A DNA stretch of 64,000 nt from Halotalea alkalilenta DSM 17697 (GTDB lineage: Bacteria > Pseudomonadota > Gammaproteobacteria > Pseudomonadales > Halomonadaceae), in the NCBI RefSeq assembly GCF_000621205.1, contig NZ_JHYY01000014.1:1-64000 (forward strand), written 5' to 3'. A program made the translations under genes and the position numbers. Position 1 is the stretch's first letter. Every line of letters begins with the position of its first letter. Positions 56,436-64,000 of this stretch are shown here, piece after piece. The notes beneath the pieces are model-generated. The model saw only the letters and a list, made by a program, of their open reading frames with translations. It searched no databases and was not told where the DNA came from.

Positions 56436-58031
56436 ATGCCATCTTTTCTTCCTCCCGTGCTGCGACGCAGCCTCACCTCGCTGGCGGTCGCTGCTGCGCT
56501 GGCGACCCCCTCGGCCTTCGCCAACGCGTCGACCATCCATGCGGTGATGTCCTCGGCGCTCAGGGTGATGGATCCGATCGCCACCACCGCGCAGATCACC
56601 CGCAACCACGGCTTCATGATCTACGACACCCTGGTGGGGATGGACAACGAGTTCCAGCCGCGTCCGCAGATGGCCGACTGGACCATCTCGGATGATGGCC
56701 TGACCTATACCTTCCGTCTGCGCGACGGGCTCGAGTGGCACGACGGCACGCCGGTCACCGCGCGGGACTGCGTGGCCTCGCTTGAGCGCTGGGCACAGTA
56801 CGACATCGGCGGCCAGATGATGATGGACTACGTCGAGAGCCTCACCGCCGAGGACGACCGCACCCTGGTGCTCAAGCTGTCGAGGCCCTTCGGCTACGTG
56901 CTCGATCTCCTCGCCAAGCCCTCATCGGTCGCCGCCTTCATGATGCCGGAACGGGTGGCCAAAACGCCCTACGGCCAGCAGATCAGCGAATTCACAGGCT
57001 CCGGCCCGTTCAAGTTCGTCGCCGACGAGTTCGTGCCCGGCAGCAAGGTGGTGTACGAGAAGTTCGAGGACTACGTGCCGCGCGAGGAGCCGGCGGACGG
57101 TACCGCCGGCGGCAAGCGGGTGATGGTCGACCGGGTCGAGTGGCTGACCATGCCGGACCACCAGACCGCGATCAACGCGCTGAGCTCCGGCGACGTCGAC
57201 TTCATCGAACAAGTGCCGATCGACCTGCTGCCCTTGGTCGAGAACGACGACTCGCTCGAGGTCGGGGTATTCAATCCGCTCGGCTACCAGACCGGCGGGC
57301 GGATGAACTTCCTCTATCCTCCGTTCGACGATGTGCGTATCCGCCGCGCCGCGCTGCTCGCGCTCAACCAGCAGGACGTACTCGACGCACTGATCGGCAA
57401 TCCCGAGTACTACCGGACCTGCGGAGCGATCTTCGGCTGCGACACACCGCTCGAAACCGATGTCGGTGCCGAATCGCTGCTCGAGGGCGGTAGACCCGAC
57501 GAGGCTCGCGCGCTGCTCGAGGAGGCCGGCTACGACGGCACCCCGGTGGTGATCCTGCAGGCCACCGATGTCGCCACCCAGGCGCCGCCGCCGATGGTCG
57601 CCGCCAGCGCCTTGCGCAACGTAGGCTTCAACGTCCAGCTGACCCCGATGGACTGGCAGACCCTGGTCAGCCGGCGCGCCAACCAGGGCGCACCGGACCA
57701 AGGCGGCTGGAACATGTTCTTCACCTACTGGAACATCCAGACGGTGTGGAACCCAGTGGTCAACCCGATGCTCAACGGCAGCGGCCGCGAGGGCGCTTGG
57801 TTCGGCTGGCCGACCGACCCGGAGATGGACCAGATGCGGGTCGAGTTCGCCGAGGCGACCGATGAGACCGAGCGCCGCGAGATCGCCACCCGAATCCAGG
57901 CCCACGCCTACGACACCGTAAGCTACATCCCGCTCGGCCAGTACCGCGACGTCTCGGCTTGGCGAAAGGAGCTGAGCGCACCGCTCGAAGGCCCATCACC
58001 CGTGTTCTGGGGGATCGAAAAGAATGACTGA
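56436..58031 (+). CDS. Orphan oligopeptide/nickel-type ABC substrate-binding protein 2
   Basis: A 531-residue SBP_bac_5 protein with signal peptide (about 1-30, LATPSAFANA). It shares ordered blocks with the protein encoded at 49119 (AFMMPERVA, GSGPFKFVADEF, EYYRTCGAIFGCD, VVILQATDVA). The Cys pair in the TC-x4-FGCD segment is conserved in both and may form a disulfide. No cognate permease is seen. Its 3' end overlaps the D-aminoacylase gene by 8 bases. Confidence 0.88.
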   Translation: MPSFLPPVLRRSLTSLAVAAALATPSAFANASTIHAVMSSALRVMDPIATTAQITRNHGFMIYDTLVGMDNEFQPRPQMADWTISDDGLTYTFRLRDGLEWHDGTPVTARDCVASLERWAQYDIGGQMMMDYVESLTAEDDRTLVLKLSRPFGYVLDLLAKPSSVAAFMMPERVAKTPYGQQISEFTGSGPFKFVADEFVPGSKVVYEKFEDYVPREEPADGTAGGKRVMVDRVEWLTMPDHQTAINALSSGDVDFIEQVPIDLLPLVENDDSLEVGVFNPLGYQTGGRMNFLYPPFDDVRIRRAALLALNQQDVLDALIGNPEYYRTCGAIFGCDTPLETDVGAESLLEGGRPDEARALLEEAGYDGTPVVILQATDVATQAPPPMVAASALRNVGFNVQLTPMDWQTLVSRRANQGAPDQGGWNMFFTYWNIQTVWNPVVNPMLNGSGREGAWFGWPTDPEMDQMRVEFAEATDETERREIATRIQAHAYDTVSYIPLGQYRDVSAWRKELSAPLEGPSPVFWGIEKND

Positions 58032-59475
58032 CGCCTCGAAGTCCTACGACCTGCTGTTCCGCGGCGCCACCCTGGTCGACGGCCAGGGCGGCATGCCCTA
58101 CGTCGCCGATCTCGCCGTGCGCGGCGATCGGATCATCGCGATCGGCGAACTCGACGACGCGCTCGCCGAGCGGGAGATCGATGCTCGCGGGCTCTGCCTC
58201 GCCCCGGGCTTCATCGATGTGCATACCCACGACGACAACCGCGCGATCGCCGCGCCCGAGATGCTCGAGAAGATCTCCCAAGGGGTCACCACGGTGATCG
58301 TCGGCAACTGCGGGATCAGCGCCTCGCCGATCGTGCTCGAAGCGGACCCGCCCGATCCGATGAACCTGCTCGGCCGGCGCGAAGCGTTTTGCTATCCGCG
58401 CTTCTCCGACTACGCCGAAGCCGTCGAGCAGGCCCGCCCGAGCCTCAACCTCGCGGCGCTGATCGGCCACACCACCCTGCGCGCCGGGGTGATGGACGCC
58501 TTCGACCGCCCGGCCACCGAGGCGGAGATCGAGATCATGGCCGGGCGCCTGCGCGAGGCGCTGCGCGAGGGGGCGATCGGGCTCAGTACCGGCCTCGCCT
58601 ATACCAATGCCCGCCAGGCTCCATCGAGCGAGGTCGAAGCGCTGGTCAAGGTGGTCGGCGAGGAAGGCGGGATCTACACCACCCACATGCGTGACGAGGG
58701 CGCGGGCCTGATCGACTCGATCGAGGAGTCGCTAGCGACCGCAAGCGCGGGCAGGGCTGCGCTGGTGATCTCGCATCTCAAATGCATGGGCGCGGCCAAC
58801 TGGGGCCGCTCGGCCGAGGCATTGAAGCGGCTCGAAGAGGGTGCCAGCGCCCAGCCGTGCAATTGCGACTGCTATCCCTATGCGGCGAGTTCGACCACGC
58901 TGGATACCTGGCGGGTCACCGATGAATTCGAGATCATGGTCACCTGGTCTGACCCGCATCCGGAGATGGCCAAGCGCACGCTTGCCGGCATCGCAGAGGA
59001 GTGGGGAGTATCGCTGCTCGAGGCGGCCGAGCGGCTGCGTCCGGCTGGCGCGATCTACCACAGCATGGAGGAGGCCGACGTGCGCCGGGTGCTCGCCCAT
59101 CCGCTGTCGATGGTCGGCTCGGACGGGTTGCCATCCGACCCCAACCCTCATCCGCGGCTATGGGGCACCTTTCCCCGCGTGCTCGCCCACTACTGCCGCG
59201 AGCTCAAGCTGTTCCCGCTCAGCGAGGCGATACGCAAGATGACCGGCCTGTCCGCCGGCCGCTTCCAGCTGGAGGGACGGGGCGTGCTGCGCGAAGGCGC
59301 CTACGCCGACCTGGTGCTGTTCGACTTCGAACGCGTCGAAGATGTCGCGACCTTCACCGATCCGCGTCGCCAGTCGCCAGGCATCGAGCTGGTGGTGGTC
59401 AACGGCCAGGTCGGCTTCGAGCAGGGGCGCTCGGTGGGACGCAGCGGACGGCTGCTGCGCCGCGCCACCGGCTGA
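58024..59475 (+). CDS. D-aminoacylase (N-acyl-D-amino-acid deacylase)
   Basis: A 483-residue amidohydrolase of the D-aminoacylase family, which deacylates N-acyl-D-amino acids. The zinc-site residues fall at positions matching the Alcaligenes enzyme almost exactly: H67 and H69 in PGFIDVHTHDD, C96 in VGNCGIS, H221 in TTHMRDEG, H251 in ISHLKCMG and D367 in GSDGLPSDPNPHP. It ends the hydantoinase operon and broadens it from carbamoyl to acyl derivatives of D-amino acids. Confidence 0.92.
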   Translation: MTDASKSYDLLFRGATLVDGQGGMPYVADLAVRGDRIIAIGELDDALAEREIDARGLCLAPGFIDVHTHDDNRAIAAPEMLEKISQGVTTVIVGNCGISASPIVLEADPPDPMNLLGRREAFCYPRFSDYAEAVEQARPSLNLAALIGHTTLRAGVMDAFDRPATEAEIEIMAGRLREALREGAIGLSTGLAYTNARQAPSSEVEALVKVVGEEGGIYTTHMRDEGAGLIDSIEESLATASAGRAALVISHLKCMGAANWGRSAEALKRLEEGASAQPCNCDCYPYAASSTTLDTWRVTDEFEIMVTWSDPHPEMAKRTLAGIAEEWGVSLLEAAERLRPAGAIYHSMEEADVRRVLAHPLSMVGSDGLPSDPNPHPRLWGTFPRVLAHYCRELKLFPLSEAIRKMTGLSAGRFQLEGRGVLREGAYADLVLFDFERVEDVATFTDPRRQSPGIELVVVNGQVGFEQGRSVGRSGRLLRRATG

Positions 59476-59491
59476 GCTCGGGCGCCTGGGT

Positions 59492-60163
59492 TCAGAGCGC
59501 GGTCAGTCGCTTGATGATGCTGAGCCTGACGTTGTCGATATGCTCGCTCATCCGCTGCCGCGCCAGCTCGACATCGCGCTCGCGCAGCGCGCTGAGGATG
59601 CCGAGATGTTCGTGGCAGCCGGGTTTGAAGCGCTCGGGCACGCGGTTCAAGTCGAATACGTAGGTCTTGAGCCGCAGGTCCATGATCAGCCGGGTGAGAA
59701 AGGCGTTGTTCGCCGCGCCGGCGATCGTGCCGTGCAGCGCGTCATCGACGCTGTGGTGGCGCTCGGGAGTGGGATGGGGATCGTCGATCAGCGCCGCGAC
59801 ATCCGCCATCAGGCGGTCGATCGTCTCGATCTCCAGGCGCTCGGCGGCGAACGCCGCCGCCTCGCCCTCGAGCAGCCGGCGAAGCTGCAGGATCTCCAGG
59901 TACTCGCGCACGCTCGGCTCCTTGACCGTCAGCAGCCCGCGCCCGCCACGCACCGCGAAGCCTTCGATCTCGAGCTTGTTCAACGCCTCGCGCACCGGCG
60001 TGCGCGAGATTCCCAGCGCCTCGGCCAGCGGACGCTCCTGCAGCAGGGTGCCGCCGCTCAGGTCACCGCACTGGATCATCTTCAACAGCTGGAAATAGGC
60101 CTCGTCGGCCAAGCTCCTCGGCTGCACCTGGCGGTTCAGCTCGGTGAGGTCGATCTGTTTCAT
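59492..60163 (-). CDS. GntR-family (FCD/FadR-type) regulator
   Basis: A 223-residue regulator: winged helix with ERPLAEALGISRTPVREALN and KLEIEGFAVRGGRGL, then a helical FCD effector domain (LEILQLRRLLEGEAAAFAAE, with HHSVDDALHGTI supplying metal/ligand residues, and CHEHLGILSALRERD). ATG 60163 has GGGAGAG upstream. It is convergent with the D-aminoacylase gene and divergent from pxpA; a TGGTATA palindrome lies between. The ligand is probably an organic or amino acid such as 5-oxoproline. Confidence 0.9.
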   Translation of the reverse strand: MKQIDLTELNRQVQPRSLADEAYFQLLKMIQCGDLSGGTLLQERPLAEALGISRTPVREALNKLEIEGFAVRGGRGLLTVKEPSVREYLEILQLRRLLEGEAAAFAAERLEIETIDRLMADVAALIDDPHPTPERHHSVDDALHGTIAGAANNAFLTRLIMDLRLKTYVFDLNRVPERFKPGCHEHLGILSALRERDVELARQRMSEHIDNVRLSIIKRLTAL

Positions 60164-60222
60164 GTGCTCTCCCTGGCGGATCGAGAAACCCGTGCATGCG
60201 CCTTGAGCGCGCCCGGAGCCAA

Positions 60223-60243
60223 TGGTATATCCATGGTATACCA
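60223..60243. promoter_or_regulatory. GntR-type operator in the gntR-pxpA promoter
   Basis: TGGTATA (60223-60229) and TATACCA (60237-60243) form an inverted repeat, and TGGTATACCA (60234-60243) is itself a perfect palindrome. The TGGT-ACCA pattern is typical of FCD-type GntR sites. It lies 60 bases from the gntR start and 72 bases from pxpA. Confidence 0.65.
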
Positions 60244-60315
60244 AAGCTTTCCCGAGCTTCCGATTTCTTCTTCGCGCTCACAAGACTACGAACGACGACA
60301 ACCCCGGAGAATGGC

Positions 60316-61098
60316 ATGCAGATCGACATCAATGCAGACATGGGCGAAAGCTTCGGCGCCTGGAAGATGGGCGACGACCAAGCGATGCTGGCGCTTGTGA
60401 GCTCGGCCAATGTCGCTTGCGGCTTCCATGCCGGCGACCCGCTGGTGATGGATCGCACCGTACGGGACGCACTCGCCCGGGGGGTGGACGTCGGTGCCCA
60501 TCCGGGCTTTTTCGACCTCTGGGGCTTCGGCCGGCGGCGGATCGAGGGCCAGAGCGGTGCCGAGATCGAACGTATGGTGATCTACCAGCTCGGTGCGATG
60601 CGGGCGATCGCCGAGGCCGCCGGCCACCGCATGACCCACGTCAAGACCCACGGCGCGCTCGGCAACATGGCCTTCGTCGATGTCGAGCTGGCCGAGGCGG
60701 TGGTCGCGGCGATCCTCAAGGTCGACCCGACGCTCATGCTGCTCACCGCGCCGCTGACCGCGATCGAACGCGCGGCGCGCGGTGGCGGGCTCAAGATCGC
60801 CGCCGAAGTGTTCGCCGACCGCGGCTATGATGAACGCGGCCTGCTGCTGCCCCGCGGCCAGCCCGGCGCGATGATCGAGGATCCGCACCAGGCCGCCGAG
60901 CGGATGCTCGCCATGCTCGAGGAAGGCGCGATCATCACCGCCCAGGGCAATCGCCTGCCCTGCCCGATCGACAGCATCTGCGTCCACGGCGATGGCCCCT
61001 CGGCGGTGCCGATGGCAAGCGTCCTGCGTAAGCGGCTCGAAGCCGCCGGCCACCAGATCCTCCCGCTCAGCCGGATCGAGCGCCTGCAATCCGCCTGA
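60316..61098 (+). CDS. pxpA: 5-oxoprolinase subunit A (LamB/YcsF family)
   Basis: A 260-residue LamB/YcsF protein; in the PxpABC enzyme it is needed for ATP-dependent opening of 5-oxoproline to glutamate. The start MQIDINADMGESFGAWKMGD is the family signature, followed by NVACGFHAGDP and VKTHGALGNM. ATG 60316 has GGAGA upstream. Unusually, it is on the strand opposite pxpB and pxpC, with which it is convergent. Confidence 0.93.
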   Translation: MQIDINADMGESFGAWKMGDDQAMLALVSSANVACGFHAGDPLVMDRTVRDALARGVDVGAHPGFFDLWGFGRRRIEGQSGAEIERMVIYQLGAMRAIAEAAGHRMTHVKTHGALGNMAFVDVELAEAVVAAILKVDPTLMLLTAPLTAIERAARGGGLKIAAEVFADRGYDERGLLLPRGQPGAMIEDPHQAAERMLAMLEEGAIITAQGNRLPCPIDSICVHGDGPSAVPMASVLRKRLEAAGHQILPLSRIERLQSA

Positions 61099-61141
61099 TC
61101 CACTTGGCGCTCGCGGGGTCTGAGCGTACTCGCATCGCGCC

Positions 61142-62092
61142 TCAGCCCAGCCTCTCAAGCAGCCGCGCCAGCTCGCGCGAGCGCCCGCGCCAGATATCCT
61201 CCCCCTGCTCCACCGAGACCGCCTCGAAGCCGAGCCGGTCCCCGGGGGCGAGCTGGCCCAAGCGGATCAGATCGGCGCGGATCACGGTGGCGATCTTCGG
61301 ATAGCCGCCGGTGCTCTGGCGATCATGCATCGCGATGATCGGCTCTCCGCTGCCCGGCACCTGGATGCTGCCGGTCGCGATCGCATCCGAGACGATGTTG
61401 TGACCCGCGGCACATTGGATCGGCGGCCCTTCCAGGCGATAGCCCATGCGATCCGAGGAGGCGCCGATTCGATACTCGCTTGCAAGCCACCGCTCACGCT
61501 GCTCGGGGGCGAAATAGTCATGCTGGGGGCCGAGCACCACCCGGATCGGCCGCCGGTCGCGCTGGGGCAGCAGCCGGTCGCAGCGACGCAGCCGGTGGCG
61601 CGCCGCCGTTTCCTGCGCCTTGAGCAGGTCGCCGGCGACGAGACAACGGCCGTCCAGCCCGCCCAGCCCAGCGCGCAGCAGGGTCGCCCGGCTGCCGAGG
61701 CTGCTGCGGGCGGCGAAGCCCCCAGCGATCGCCAGGTAGCCGCGCGCACCGCTGCGCAGCCGGGGCAGGCTCAATCGATCCCCCGGCTCGAGCCAGTGGC
61801 TGCGGTAGGCATCGGACTCCTCGCCATTGATCTCGACTCGCGCATCGCCGCACACCGCGATCACGCAGGGCGCGCCCTCGACCAGCAGGCGAGGACCGAC
61901 CAGGCTGAACTCGAGCGCAGTAGCGCCGACCGGGTTGCCCACCAGGGCGTTGGCGAGGGTGAAGCTCAGTTCGTCGAGCGGGCCCGAGGGCGGCACGCCG
62001 AACGCGCCCAGCCCGGGACGACCGGCGTCCTGGAGGCTCGCGGCCAGTCCAGGCGAAAGCACTCTCAGCCGGCAGCGACCGTTGACGCTCAT
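61142..62092 (-). CDS. pxpC: 5-oxoprolinase subunit C (KipA/biotin-dependent carboxylase-like)
   Basis: A 316-residue protein of the AHS2/KipA family. Typical blocks are VLSPGLAASLQDAGRPGLGAFGVPPSG, LEFSLVGPRLLVEG, SDRMGYRLEGPPI and GSGEPIIAMHDRQSTGGYPKIA (the last around 245-266). ATG 62092 overlaps the pxpB TGA and follows GAGGCAG; an upstream ATG at 62113 is less likely. Together with PxpB it should form the catalytic pair for 5-oxoproline. Confidence 0.92.
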   Translation of the reverse strand: MSVNGRCRLRVLSPGLAASLQDAGRPGLGAFGVPPSGPLDELSFTLANALVGNPVGATALEFSLVGPRLLVEGAPCVIAVCGDARVEINGEESDAYRSHWLEPGDRLSLPRLRSGARGYLAIAGGFAARSSLGSRATLLRAGLGGLDGRCLVAGDLLKAQETAARHRLRRCDRLLPQRDRRPIRVVLGPQHDYFAPEQRERWLASEYRIGASSDRMGYRLEGPPIQCAAGHNIVSDAIATGSIQVPGSGEPIIAMHDRQSTGGYPKIATVIRADLIRLGQLAPGDRLGFEAVSVEQGEDIWRGRSRELARLLERLG

Positions 62093-62814
62093 ACTGCCTC
62101 GCTCCATTGCCAATCCTCCTCGGCGCAGGCTTCGAAGGCGGCGAAACGCGCATGTTCGATCGGCACGAAGCGTACTTCGTCGCCGGCGTCGAGCAGGAAC
62201 GGACGCTCGCGCTCGGGCTCGAAGGTACGCACCGGTGTGCGTCCGATCAGGTGCCAGCCGCTGGGCGCCGCCACCGAAGCGACCGCGGTCTGGGCACCGC
62301 CGATGCTGATGCTGCCCTCCGGCGTGAGCGATCGCGGCGAGTCGCGCCGCGGCGTATGCAGACTCGGGTCGAGCCCGCCGAGGTAAGCGAAGCCGGGCAT
62401 GAAGCCGATCATGTAGATCCGGTAGATCCTCGCTGCGTGGCGCTCGACCAGCTGCGCCGGGGAGAGTCCATGGCGCTCGGCCAGCGGCTCGAGATCGATG
62501 CCATATTCGCCGCCGTAGCAGACCGGGATCCGCCAGCGCCGGGCCGCGCCCGGCACGCTGGCAATCCGATCGAGCAAGGCCGGCAAGCGCGCCAGCAGCT
62601 CAGCCTGGCGCACCACGCAGCTGTCGTAGAACACCGCCAGCGACCGATAGGTCGGCACCAGTTCCAGTACGCCTGCCAGCTTCGCTTCCTCGATCGCCCG
62701 CGCGGCGGCGCGAACCCAGGCGTTGACCTCGGACTCGATACGCTCGCCGCAGTCGACCAGCACCCCGCCGTCACCGATCGGCACCAGCCGGTAGTCGATC
62801 GCCGCCACCTTCAA
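62089..62814 (-). CDS. pxpB: 5-oxoprolinase subunit B (KipI family)
   Basis: A 241-residue AHS1/KipI protein: LVPIGDGGVLVDCGE at the start, the central RIYMIGFMPGFAYLGGLDP and the C-terminal GSISIGGAQTAVASVAAPSGWHLIGRTP. I place the start at TTG 62814, which overlaps the TRAP permease stop as TTGA and gives MKVAAIDYRLVPIGD; GTG 62808 is the alternative. A TTGA junction is also used at 25736, so such starts seem normal here. Confidence 0.9.
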   Translation of the reverse strand: MKVAAIDYRLVPIGDGGVLVDCGERIESEVNAWVRAAARAIEEAKLAGVLELVPTYRSLAVFYDSCVVRQAELLARLPALLDRIASVPGAARRWRIPVCYGGEYGIDLEPLAERHGLSPAQLVERHAARIYRIYMIGFMPGFAYLGGLDPSLHTPRRDSPRSLTPEGSISIGGAQTAVASVAAPSGWHLIGRTPVRTFEPERERPFLLDAGDEVRFVPIEHARFAAFEACAEEDWQWSEAV

Positions 62815-64000
62815 CCCAGCCGATTCGGCAGCCACGTGACGATCTCCGGCACCAGCGCAAGGCCTAAGGTGAACAGCACCATGATCACGAAGAACGGCAG
62901 TACCGCGCGCGTAAGCGTCGCGATGCTCAAGCCGGTGATGCCGTTGATCACGAACAAGTTGAAACCCACCGGCGGAGTGATCTGGGCCATCTCGACCACC
63001 AGGATCAGGAACACCCCGAACCAGATCGGGTCGAACCCGGCCTGGATCACCAGCGGCAGGGTGATCGGCAGGGTCATGACGATGATCGACATGCCCTCGA
63101 GCACGGTGCCGAGCAGGATGTAGAACACCAGCAGCAGCAGGATCAGCATGAAGGGCGAAAGCCCCAGATCGCTGATCGCCCCGGAGATGGTGCGCGGGAT
63201 CGAGAGAAAACCCATCGCCACCGACAGGAACACCGCGCCGACGATGATCAACCCGATCATGCTGGTCACCTGCGCCGCGCCGAGCAGCGCATCCCACAGC
63301 GTCCGTGGGTTCAGGCAGCGCTGCAGGGCGCCGACGACCAGCGCGCCGAACACACCTATCGCCCCCGCCTCGGTGGGCGTAGCGAAGCCGCCGAGCATGC
63401 TGCCGACGACGAAGCCGATCAACAGCACCACCGGGGCGAGCTGGCCCAGCGCGCGTACGTAGTCCCTGAACGCCGGGCGCGCACCCTCGCGCGGCGGCAG
63501 CCGCTGCGGGTAGATCATCGCGGTCGCGCCGGTATAGAGCATGAAGCAGAGCGCCAGCAGCAGCCCTGGAACGATCCCGGCCATGAACATCTTGAGGATC
63601 GAGACCTGGGCCAGCACCCCGTAGATGATCATAATCGTGCTCGGCGGAATCAAGAAACCGAGGGTGCCGGCGCCGGCCAGGCCGCCCGCGGCGGTACGGG
63701 CATCGTAACCGCGGGCGATCAGCTCGCTCGAGGTGATCCGCCCGACCGTCGCGGTGGTCGCCGCCGATGATCCGGAGATCGCCGCGAACAGCGTGCAGCC
63801 CAGGATGTTGGTGTGCAGAAGCCGCCCGGGGATGCGATCGACCCAGGGAGCGAGGCCGTCGAACAGCAGCTTGGTCAGCCGGGTACGGAAGAGGATCTCC
63901 CCCATCAGGATGAACAGCGGCAGCGCCACGAGCTCAGGCCCGGTGACCGTGTTCCACACCGTCTGCGACAGCAGCCGCTCGACCGGCATCATCGGCCGGA
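62811..64000 (-). CDS. TRAP transporter large permease (DctM), 5' end beyond the window
   Basis: At least 396 residues of a DctM/SiaM-type membrane protein; the first roughly 30-45 residues lie beyond the right edge. Family blocks are FAAISGSSAATTATVGRI, GAGTLGFLIPPSTIMIIYGV, GSMLGGFATPTEAGAIGVFGAL and QITPPVGFNLFVINGI. It imports organic acids using a periplasmic binding protein and small permease that should be encoded just outside the window. Its overlap with pxpB points to 5-oxoproline or a related lactam acid as substrate. Confidence 0.9.
   Translation of the reverse strand, partial: RPMMPVERLLSQTVWNTVTGPELVALPLFILMGEILFRTRLTKLLFDGLAPWVDRIPGRLLHTNILGCTLFAAISGSSAATTATVGRITSSELIARGYDARTAAGGLAGAGTLGFLIPPSTIMIIYGVLAQVSILKMFMAGIVPGLLLALCFMLYTGATAMIYPQRLPPREGARPAFRDYVRALGQLAPVVLLIGFVVGSMLGGFATPTEAGAIGVFGALVVGALQRCLNPRTLWDALLGAAQVTSMIGLIIVGAVFLSVAMGFLSIPRTISGAISDLGLSPFMLILLLLVFYILLGTVLEGMSIIVMTLPITLPLVIQAGFDPIWFGVFLILVVEMAQITPPVGFNLFVINGITGLSIATLTRAVLPFFVIMVLFTLGLALVPEIVTWLPNRLG

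Overview
The window looks like chromosome of a GC-rich gammaproteobacterium, most likely a member of the Halomonadaceae. The main reasons are a doeA-doeB-doeX ectoine-degradation operon at 29.6-32.3 kb, the mutS-fdxA and pyrG-kdsA-eno gene pairs that Pseudomonas and Halomonas relatives share, and high-GC codon use with dense ATGA/TTGA start-stop overlaps. I see no integrase, transposase, tRNA, rRNA or CRISPR array. Genus cannot be fixed from sequence reading alone.

Layout. 0-3.4 kb: housekeeping mutS and fdxA. 3.7-6.7 kb: a minus-strand glycosylation operon (GtrA-like flippase, GtrB-like GT2, GT83/ArnT-like transferase). 6.9-10.2 kb: a SdiA-regulated/YjiK-type protein divergent from a histidine kinase/response regulator pair. 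10.2-19.6 kb: small accessory metabolic units, each with a divergent regulator (O-methyltransferase + NmrA-like SDR + DUF3500 with a TetR; an MFS exporter with a TetR; two SDRs with a LysR). 20.2-24.2 kb: pyrG-kdsA-eno. 24.7-28.9 kb: a KdgT-like permease, DUF1537 kinase, PdxA-family dehydrogenase and DeoR regulator, matching the known D-threonate/D-erythronate route. 28.97-29.56 kb: an array of about 180-bp repeats; a further copy sits at the left edge of the window. 29.6-33.5 kb: doeABX and a GhrA-like reductase.

From 33.7 kb to the right edge the window is almost entirely devoted to uptake and opening of cyclic amides and N-substituted amino acids. A LysR precedes a probable nine-gene operon (Liv-type ABC transporter with a fused LivM-LivG protein, cyclase-family hydrolase, amidase, cytosine permease, cytosine deaminase homologue). 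Then come two paralogous LysR regulators flanking a hydantoin racemase; an AtzB/TrzA-like amidohydrolase with an orphan oligopeptide-type binding protein; and an operon with D-hydantoinase, a complete polar-amino-acid ABC transporter, N-carbamoyl-D-amino-acid amidohydrolase, a second orphan binding protein and D-aminoacylase. A GntR regulator is followed by 5-oxoprolinase subunits PxpA and, on the opposite strand, PxpB and PxpC behind a TRAP large permease cut by the window edge.

Together the genes at 45.5-59.5 kb supply every enzyme of the racemase / D-hydantoinase / D-carbamoylase route from DL-5-substituted hydantoins to D-amino acids, plus a deacylase for N-acyl-D-amino acids. A TTAAC-N5-GTTAA element, and a 67-bp promoter block shared by the amidohydrolase and hydantoinase operons, suggest they are co-controlled by the twin LysR proteins. 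This regulon, the paired TetR operators and the dispersed hairpin repeat are the most novel-looking observations.
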